From contig DATCGY010000057.1 of the NCBI GenBank assembly GCA_036508635.1, positions 1 to 5,796 of the forward strand: a DNA stretch of 5,796 bases, written 5' to 3'. Below are positions 1-4,727 of the stretch, piece by piece. The translations under genes and the position numbers were made by a program. The notes beneath the pieces were generated by a model. That model saw only the letters and a program-made list of their open reading frames with translations. It ran no database searches and had not been told where the DNA came from. This DNA comes from FEN-727 sp036508635 (GTDB taxonomy: Bacteria; Actinomycetota; Geothermincolia; Fen-727; Anoxymicrobiaceae). Each line of letters opens with the position of its first letter. Position 1 is the stretch's first letter.

Positions 1-169
1 ATATGAGGTTGCGAACGCGCACCGGTGGGAACAGGGTGCGCTTCACCGGGAACCTTCCCGACGAGCCGTAGATGATTACGGAAAAGCCGCTATACGTGAC
101 GGTCAGGATGATAACGATAAGACCGAGTATCTGCAGGGCGCGTATCAGATTCTTCTTCATGCGCATCAT
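1..169 (-). CDS. N-terminal part of a membrane-anchored or secreted protein of unknown function (partial, runs off left edge)
   Basis: On the minus strand an open frame runs from a cluster of in-frame ATGs (first bases at 169, 166 and 160) to the window edge with no stop. From the ATG at 160 it starts MKKNLIRAL, followed by a strongly hydrophobic stretch (about residues 9-32, including LGLIVIILTV), then a positively charged segment with FPVKRTLFPP. Lys/Lys/Arg before a single hydrophobic helix is what a signal peptide or N-terminal membrane anchor looks like; I see no clear AxA cleavage site or lipobox Cys. About 53-56 codons are visible, too few to name a family. None of the three starts has a good Shine-Dalgarno sequence, so the exact start is uncertain. 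The gene is divergent from the plus-strand cluster and so has its own promoter. It could instead be a short membrane protein of other function. Confidence 0.6.
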   Translation of the reverse strand, partial: MMRMKKNLIRALQILGLIVIILTVTYSGFSVIIYGSSGRFPVKRTLFPPVRVRNLI

Positions 170-240
170 TCTATGTCAACAACGACCGACCGCCAAACAG
201 GCGCGGGATGAAGTTGGGGTCAGTGTTTCAGGTATTTCTA

Positions 241-268
241 TTGCCGTGTTCAGGCGACAAGATAAGAT
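241..268 (+). promoter_or_regulatory. Weak sigma-70-like promoter candidate upstream of the Cys-rich gene cluster
   Basis: TTGCCG (241-246) and TAAGAT (263-268) are separated by 16 bases. Each hexamer matches the housekeeping consensus at four of six positions. A start near 275 would give a leader of about 44 bases before the TTG at 319. A second -10-like sequence, TATACT, lies at 295-300 but has no -35 partner. The spacing is acceptable and the location, between divergent genes, is right, but matches this weak arise by chance. Confidence 0.22.
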
Positions 269-307
269 TCAGCCTCTGGGGACACTCGTCGATATATACT
301 CTGGAAG

Positions 308-313
308 AAGGAG
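308..313 (+). promoter_or_regulatory. Ribosome binding site that sets a TTG start at 319
   Basis: AAGGAG, within GAAGGAG, lies 5 bases before TTG at 319-321. It is the best Shine-Dalgarno match in the window. It decides the start of the short reading frame: the ATG at 314-316 is too close and in a frame that stops after three codons. The TTG also aligns exactly with the ATG starts of the two full-length paralogues downstream, whose second and third residues are likewise aliphatic. Confidence 0.6.
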
Positions 314-318
314 ATGCT

Positions 319-447
319 TTGTTAATAGAAGTCTTGAAAAGACAATGCCCGGTCTGCGGGTTCAAGCTGGTGACCAACTCCACCATCAGGTGGCAGAGCA
401 ACGGCACCTTCGGGCTTCCCGGGTGCTCCTTTCTTCTCGCGCGGTAA
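319..447 (+). pseudogene. Truncated third copy of the tandem Cys-rich (CPVC) paralogue
   Basis: The frame starts at TTG and encodes 42 residues ending at TAA 445-447. Its first 30 residues align without gaps to the downstream paralogues: the start (M)LIEVLKRQCPVCG corresponds to MLIEAMKRKCPVCG of the copy at 1659, and VT, RW and NGT recur at the same positions (18 of 30 identical by hand count). After NGT the homology stops abruptly, and a Gly/Pro/Leu-rich tail runs to the stop. None of the remaining ~340 residues is recognisable before the next gene at 545, so a deletion is more likely than a simple frameshift. The CPVC knuckle survives but the second CxxC and the whole C-terminal half are gone. 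The intact TTG start and strong ribosome site suggest it is still translated, or was until recently. A functional 42-residue knuckle peptide is the alternative. Confidence 0.6.
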
Positions 448-533
448 AGAATAAGAGTGCTCGGCTTGTCTTGTAGCCGTTGCCGAAATCGATTAGATTG
501 AGGTCGAAGGGGCGTCCGAATCCAGGTCTCGAC

Positions 534-539
534 AGGGAG
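534..539 (+). promoter_or_regulatory. Ribosome binding site for the first full-length Cys-rich gene
   Basis: AGGGAG lies 5 bases before ATG 545, which supports that start. The 97 bases between the remnant's stop (447) and this ATG hold no convincing promoter or hairpin terminator, so the gene may be co-transcribed with the remnant. Confidence 0.5.
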
Positions 540-544
540 ACGTT

Positions 545-1654
545 ATGATAGTGTCGGCAATGCGAAGGAAATGTCCCGTGTGTGGCATTCCCTGGGTGAC
601 GAGTTTCATGCTCAGGTGGCGGCAGAACGGGACTATCACGATGTTCCTGAACGAAGATTTCCGTGCGGTGGTCATGCGGCATAGCCAGGTCACAAACCTG
701 GTCCAGCGTCTCAACGAGAAACTCGGGACCTCGATCGAGCATATCGTGTTCGAAGCCCAGAGGAACGCCGCGAAGATGACGTTCGACAACACGTTCGACG
801 GAATTCCCGGGGTGAGGTTGGCGCTCAGGAGCAACCACGTCAAGCGAACCGTGGTCGAGTATTTCAACCTGATCGCCGTAGCCTGCGGACAATGCAATAG
901 CGAAACTCTCTTCTATGAGCCGGGCAAACGCGGCATCGCGCGGATGCAGAACCTGTTCTACATGCCGATGATGGCGGCTTACGTGGTCGGAGCCTTCGAG
1001 TCGTTGGAAGGATTTCCGTTCGATTCCGAGTGGGTCGAGGCGGGCCCCGACACGTACGAGATAACGGTCGATGCCTCCAGCGCGAAGCCTGAGGTCGCCG
1101 AGAGGATGCAGCTGGAAGTAACCCACGTGCTGTCCGGGTGCAACAAGCTCGAAAAGTGCCCGAGGTGCCGGGCTCCAAGGGCGCTCGCCCACTGGGATTA
1201 CGACATGGAAAAAGGCACGATTACGGACATGCGGACCGGCGCGCGCGTCTTTCTCCTGGACGGGTTCGGATTCAGCGCGGTGTTCCGCGAGCTGATCGCC
1301 GAGCTGGGCGAAGAAGTGCAGGAGGTGCTCGTGGACGTCCAGCGCGAGTGGACGGTGGAGCACCTCGGCCAGCTTGGCTTTGCAGCTTCGGACGAAGCGC
1401 TCTCTGGCGAAGACCTCGAAAAAGCTTACCGCGACTACCTGGCAAACATGCCTCTCGACGGCATGGGCAACCCGGTCTCCTTCGAGATTATCGGGGGCAA
1501 TATCGAAGTCACGATTGAAAACCCTTACAACGTCTTTATCCTGGCCGGCACGCTGGAAGGCCTGTACGAAGCGCTCGAAAAGACCGGGTGCGAGGTCAAG
1601 TGGAACGAGCCGAGGCCGGGCGCCGTACATTTCACTGTCGGCCCCAAGAGGTGA
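545..1654 (+). CDS. Cys-rich protein of unknown function, two-fold internal repeat, tandem copy 1
   Basis: This 369-aa protein has no signal peptide or membrane helix, so it is probably cytoplasmic. I do not recognise a named family. It has two related halves. The N half (about 9-192) opens with CPVC (Cys10/13), followed by NGTIT, a helical stretch ending IVFEAQR (near 67-73), a second pair CGQC (Cys114/117), and a closing block with PGKRGIARM and WVEAGP. The C half (about 204-369) opens with CPRC (Cys205/208), then GTITD, a helix with FRELIAELGEEVQ, VDVQREW, and a closing block with ENPYNVFILAGTLEGLYEAL and HFTVG. The C half has no second CxxC pair. Paired Cys knuckles suggest zinc or iron binding, perhaps structural. 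The helix plus C-terminal strand pattern is faintly like a V4R-type ligand-binding domain, which is speculation. The neighbouring copy at 1659 is about 65% identical. Start chosen by ribosome site AGGGAG and alignment with that copy. Confidence 0.85.
   Translation: MIVSAMRRKCPVCGIPWVTSFMLRWRQNGTITMFLNEDFRAVVMRHSQVTNLVQRLNEKLGTSIEHIVFEAQRNAAKMTFDNTFDGIPGVRLALRSNHVKRTVVEYFNLIAVACGQCNSETLFYEPGKRGIARMQNLFYMPMMAAYVVGAFESLEGFPFDSEWVEAGPDTYEITVDASSAKPEVAERMQLEVTHVLSGCNKLEKCPRCRAPRALAHWDYDMEKGTITDMRTGARVFLLDGFGFSAVFRELIAELGEEVQEVLVDVQREWTVEHLGQLGFAASDEALSGEDLEKAYRDYLANMPLDGMGNPVSFEIIGGNIEVTIENPYNVFILAGTLEGLYEALEKTGCEVKWNEPRPGAVHFTVGPKR
1648..1654 (+). promoter_or_regulatory. Ribosome binding site overlapping the upstream stop codon (coupled translation)
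   Basis: GAGGTGA contains the TGA stop of the first paralogue (1652-1654) and is placed 4 bases before ATG 1659. This arrangement suggests translational coupling, which would keep the two paralogues at similar levels. A second in-frame ATG at 1674 is possible, but the 1659 start aligns with the start of the other copy. Confidence 0.55.
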
Positions 1655-1658
1655 AGCC

Positions 1659-2765
1659 ATGCTGATCGAGGCCATGAAGAGGAAGTGCCCGGTGTGCGGG
1701 GTACCCCGGGTTACGAGTTTCATCCTCAGGTGGCGGGGCAACGGGACTATCACCATGTTCCTGCGCGAGGATTTCAGGGCCGTCGTACTCCGGCAGGTCC
1801 AGATCGAAGCCCTGGTACAGCGCGTCGAGGATAAGCTGGGCGTATCCCTCGAGCACATCATCTTCGAGGCGCAGCGCGACGCGTCCAAGGCCACTTTCGA
1901 CAATACCTTTGACGGCATCCCGGGGTTGAGGCTTCTCACAAAGATAAACCGCTTCAAACGGCGGATGGTCGAACAGCTGAACCTCATAGCGTTGACCTGC
2001 GGCGAGTGCTTCAGCGAGACAGTGGAGTACGTGCCCGGCAAGAGGGGCGTCGCGAGGATGAAGAACCCTTACTACATGCCACTGATGGCGGCCAGCGTGG
2101 TCGGGGCTTTCGAGTCGATGGAGGGAGTGCCGTATACCTCGAAGTGGGAGGAGACCGGCCCCAACACATTCCTGATGACGGTCGAGGCGACAAGCGGCAG
2201 GTCGGAAGTCGCCCAGCGGATGCAGGCAGGGGTTGTCGACCCCCTCCCGGGGAACAACAAGCACGAGAAGTGCCCCAGGTGCCGCGCTCCCAAGGCGCTC
2301 TCCCAGTTGAGTTGGGACCTCGACGAAAGCATCATCACCGACACCAGGACCGGCTCGCGCGTCCTCATACTCGACGGATACAGCCTCGTCTCGGTATTCC
2401 GGGAGCTGGTGGCCGAGCTCGGTGAGGAAGTGCAGCAATTGATCGTCGACGTCCAGCGCGAATGGACGGTGGAGAATGTGGCCCAGCTGAACGTAGGCCA
2501 TTCAGATAGTGCGCTGTCGAGCGGCGAGCTCGAGAAAGCCTACAGCGATTACCTTTCGACGTTACCCCTCGATGGCATGGGCAACCCCGTCTCATTCGAG
2601 ATGGCGGACGGCAAGATCGAGGTCACCGTCGAGAACCCTTACAGCGTATACATCCTGGCCGGCACACTCCAGGGCCTCTACGAAGCGCTCGAGAAGGTTC
2701 CGAGCCGCGTTGATTGGAACGAGGCCGGGCCGGGCGCCGTGCATTTCACCGTCGGTCCCGCATGA
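1659..2765 (+). CDS. Cys-rich protein of unknown function, two-fold internal repeat, tandem copy 2
   Basis: This 368-aa protein is the paralogue of the preceding gene, aligning end to end without gaps (about 240 of 368 residues identical by hand count). All three CxxC pairs are kept: CPVC at 10-13, CGEC at 114-117 and CPRC at 205-208. The lone Cys199 of copy 1 is Asn here, so the pairs are the conserved part. Other shared blocks are FDNTFDGIPG, PGKRGxARM, VDVQREWTVE, PLDGMGNPVSFE and ILAGTL. Divergence is highest around 176-200, the linker between halves, and 217-226. The pattern of strict Cys and Gly conservation with variable linkers indicates that both copies are under selection, possibly as a heterodimer or with different ligands. 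It follows copy 1 by 4 bases and precedes the L,D-transpeptidase gene by 28 bases, so the three probably share a transcript. No signal peptide; function unknown. Confidence 0.85.
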   Translation: MLIEAMKRKCPVCGVPRVTSFILRWRGNGTITMFLREDFRAVVLRQVQIEALVQRVEDKLGVSLEHIIFEAQRDASKATFDNTFDGIPGLRLLTKINRFKRRMVEQLNLIALTCGECFSETVEYVPGKRGVARMKNPYYMPLMAASVVGAFESMEGVPYTSKWEETGPNTFLMTVEATSGRSEVAQRMQAGVVDPLPGNNKHEKCPRCRAPKALSQLSWDLDESIITDTRTGSRVLILDGYSLVSVFRELVAELGEEVQQLIVDVQREWTVENVAQLNVGHSDSALSSGELEKAYSDYLSTLPLDGMGNPVSFEMADGKIEVTVENPYSVYILAGTLQGLYEALEKVPSRVDWNEAGPGAVHFTVGPA

Positions 2766-2778
2766 CCAGCAGGCCCCC

Positions 2779-2788
2779 AGGGGGGTGG
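2779..2788 (+). promoter_or_regulatory. Ribosome binding site for the L,D-transpeptidase gene
   Basis: AGGGGGGTGG lies 5 bases before ATG 2794. It decides the start: the frame stays open far upstream (to 2509) but that part overlaps the preceding gene in another frame. Starting at 2794 places Arg-rich residues followed by a hydrophobic helix at the N terminus, as expected for an exported protein. Confidence 0.55.
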
Positions 2789-2793
2789 TTTTG

Positions 2794-4638
2794 ATGTTGC
2801 CACGTATTGGCCGCGAGAGACATTTGAGCTCAGGATTAGTTACCGTTGTCCTGGTCATACTCCTGGCGGGCTCGATGTCGATGCTTTCCGGAACCCAGTG
2901 CAAAGCCGAGTCCGGCAAGCGGATAGTGGTATCGATCGACGACCAGGTCGCGTACTTTCTGGAGGACGGTTTCTTCGTAAGATCGCATATCGTCTCCACC
3001 GGCACCGACGCGACCCCCACCCCGGTAGGCACGTTTCACATCTACAGGCACGAGTACTCGTACGATAACGGCAGCAGCAGCGTCCAGTTCTACACCATGT
3101 ACTACTACGGCCACCTGGGCTTCCATTCCGTTCTCTACCATCCGAGTGACGGAAGCTGGACCGGCAGCGAGTTGGGTCAAAAAGCGTCGCACGGCTGTAT
3201 CAGGCAAAGGCTGGATGACGCACGCTGGGCTTACTACTGGACTCCCGACGGCACCGAAGCAGACATGATTCAGCAACACTTCACGCCACCGCCTCCCAAA
3301 CCCAAGCCGGCCGAGGGTGGCGGCGACGCGGCAGGCACCGTCAGGCCTTCAAAAACCTGGTACTTTGCCGAGGGTTGCACCGCGGACGGCTTCGACGAGT
3401 TCCTGTCGGTCATGAACCCGCAGGCCGACCCGGCTAACGCGACGATAACCTTCATGGCGTCCGACGGTTCGCGCATCGATACCAAACTGACGATCCCCCC
3501 ACATTCTCGTCGGACGATACATGCAAACACGATCTTGGGGGGCAAGCAGGGTTTGTCCGCGGCTATTGCTTCCGACCGCTCGATCGTCGCCGAACGGTCC
3601 ATGTACTACCAGTACGGCAATGGAGCACTCGGGGGCGATATGACGTCGGGCAGCACGTCGCCGGCAAAAGAATGGTACTTTGCCGAGGGAACATGCAGAC
3701 CGGGATTCGACTCTTATCTCTGCATCGAAAACCCCGGAGTCGGGACGGCTGACGTCCGGATAGATTACGCTTTAGGCAATGGAGCTGCCTCCGCGCAAAA
3801 GGTGACGGTCAAGCCCCTCTCGCGCTTAACAATAAACGTGAAGGACCATCTCGGTGGAGGCGACGACGCGGCTCACGATTTTTCATGCATCGTAAAGTGC
3901 ACGAATGGCCGCTCAATAATCGCCGAGCGTCCCCAGTACTTCAACTACGGGGGAGTCTGGGATGGCGGACATAACGTCGTCGGGCTCAACGCACCCGCAC
4001 CGGCTTTCTATTTCGCCGAGGGCACCTGCCGTCCGGGGTTCGAGCCGTACCTGTGCATATTCAACCCGCAGTCCCACTCTGCCAAGGTCAAGATTACGTT
4101 CATGCTCGGCAACGGGAAACAGGTTAGCGGCTATTTGAGAGTGGGGGGGCGTTCCCGCTTCACCGCTCGCGTCAAAGACTACCTCGGCGAAGGGGACGAC
4201 GACGCGCACGACTTCTCCTGCGAGGTGCGCTCCGTCGATGGCTCCGCCATCGTGGTCGAGAGGCCTATGTACTTCGACTACCACGGCCCGGGAACCCTGA
4301 ACTGGGCCGGCGGTCACGATATCATGGGTGTGACCGCGCTCGCGAGTGACTGGTACTTCGCCGAGGGCACCTGCCGCCCGAGGTTCGAGCCGTACCTGTG
4401 CATATTCAACCCTGGAGACGGCGCGGCCGGAGTGACTATAACCTACATGCTCGGAAATGGTAGCGTGGTGCGAAAGGATCTAAAAGTCGCCGCGCGTTCC
4501 CGTGCCACTGTCCATGTCAAAGACCACCTGGGCGAAGGAGACGATACGGCCCACGATTTCTCGTGTGTCGTGCACTCGACGAGCCCTGGCGGAATAATGG
4601 TCGAGAGGCCGATATACTTCAGCTACAAGCGATACTGA
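2794..4638 (+). CDS. Exported L,D-transpeptidase (YkuD) with four W-Y-F-A-E-G surface repeats
   Basis: 614 aa. Residues 1-32 are an export signal or membrane anchor: Arg5, Arg7, Arg9, then a hydrophobic helix about 14-31; the Cys at 36 is not in a lipobox. Residues about 42-162 form a YkuD domain: IVVSIDDQ, the substrate-side TPTPVGTF, His111 in LGFH, and the active-site SHGCIR with Cys135 as nucleophile. The His-to-SHGC spacing (about 20 residues) fits the family. Such enzymes make 3-3 cross-links in peptidoglycan or attach proteins to it, outside the membrane. A Pro/Lys-rich linker (164-173) leads to four repeats of about 95-115 residues (189, 294, 405 and 520 to the end), each starting [WF]-Y-F-A-E-G and ending in E-R-[SP]-x-Y. 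Repeats 2-4 have three conserved Cys each; repeat 1 does not. The repeats may hold the enzyme on the wall or bind a surface ligand. The gene closely follows the Cys-rich pair and is convergent with the M23-domain gene. Confidence 0.9.
   Translation: MLPRIGRERHLSSGLVTVVLVILLAGSMSMLSGTQCKAESGKRIVVSIDDQVAYFLEDGFFVRSHIVSTGTDATPTPVGTFHIYRHEYSYDNGSSSVQFYTMYYYGHLGFHSVLYHPSDGSWTGSELGQKASHGCIRQRLDDARWAYYWTPDGTEADMIQQHFTPPPPKPKPAEGGGDAAGTVRPSKTWYFAEGCTADGFDEFLSVMNPQADPANATITFMASDGSRIDTKLTIPPHSRRTIHANTILGGKQGLSAAIASDRSIVAERSMYYQYGNGALGGDMTSGSTSPAKEWYFAEGTCRPGFDSYLCIENPGVGTADVRIDYALGNGAASAQKVTVKPLSRLTINVKDHLGGGDDAAHDFSCIVKCTNGRSIIAERPQYFNYGGVWDGGHNVVGLNAPAPAFYFAEGTCRPGFEPYLCIFNPQSHSAKVKITFMLGNGKQVSGYLRVGGRSRFTARVKDYLGEGDDDAHDFSCEVRSVDGSAIVVERPMYFDYHGPGTLNWAGGHDIMGVTALASDWYFAEGTCRPRFEPYLCIFNPGDGAAGVTITYMLGNGSVVRKDLKVAARSRATVHVKDHLGEGDDTAHDFSCVVHSTSPGGIMVERPIYFSYKRY
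3358..4635 (+). repeat. Four in-frame tandem repeats within the L,D-transpeptidase gene
   Basis: Units start at 3358, 3673, 4006 and 4351, giving 315, 333 and 345 bases between starts; the last unit ends at the stop. Each encodes [WF]YFAEG, then a Phe-rich segment with a x-N-P turn, a beta-rich middle, and a closing E-R-x-x-Y-[FY]. Units 3 and 4 are the closest: 31 identical bases occur at 4037-4067 and 4382-4412, and another 20 just upstream of each. Unit 1 is the most divergent and lacks both the CRPxF motif and the acidic GDD-xAHDFSC motif seen in units 2-4. The order of similarity suggests stepwise duplication at the C-terminal end. Confidence 0.85.
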
Positions 4639-4727
4639 GGGATTCATCGCGGCGCCGGGCAATCCAGAAGACGCGGGGCGAGCGCTTACGCACAAGATCC
4701 TGGATCAACTGATGAACGAGGTTCCAC
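4639..4727. other. Convergent intergenic gap without a clear terminator
   Basis: These 89 bases separate the 3' ends of the two convergent envelope genes. The only self-complementary element I see is GGATT (4640-4644) with AATCC (4661-4665), a 5-bp stem around a GC-rich loop that contains the palindrome CGGCGCCG (4650-4657). It has no T-run on either strand, so an ordinary intrinsic terminator is not supported. Termination may be Rho-dependent, or read-through may occur. Confidence 0.4.

Noticed and set aside
173..178. TTGACA on the minus strand as a -35 box for the left-edge gene
   Set aside because: It sits just upstream of the start codons, so a -10 at normal spacing would fall inside the coding region, and no TATAAT-like hexamer is there.
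72..476. A 134-codon plus-strand open frame across the left intergenic region
   Set aside because: It crosses the divergent gene start and the paralogue remnant in a different frame, has no homology to the paralogues and no fitting ribosome site.
386..2041. A 551-codon open frame on the minus strand opposite the Cys-rich genes
   Set aside because: It lies antisense to two paralogous genes with clear conservation, and its product is Arg/His/Pro-rich with no recognisable domain. GC-rich third codon positions commonly keep the opposite strand open.
1632..2501. A 289-codon minus-strand open frame opposite the second Cys-rich gene
   Set aside because: Same reason: an antisense shadow of a well-supported gene, with no ribosome site or domain.
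2774..2785. C-run followed by G-run as a hairpin before the transpeptidase gene
   Set aside because: The runs are separated by a single base, leaving at most a 3-4 bp stem. There is no T-run, and the G-run is better explained as the ribosome site.
2509..2793. A longer N terminus for the L,D-transpeptidase
   Set aside because: This stretch overlaps the preceding gene in another frame and is Arg/Ser/Pro-rich. A ribosome site and signal-like helix favour ATG 2794.
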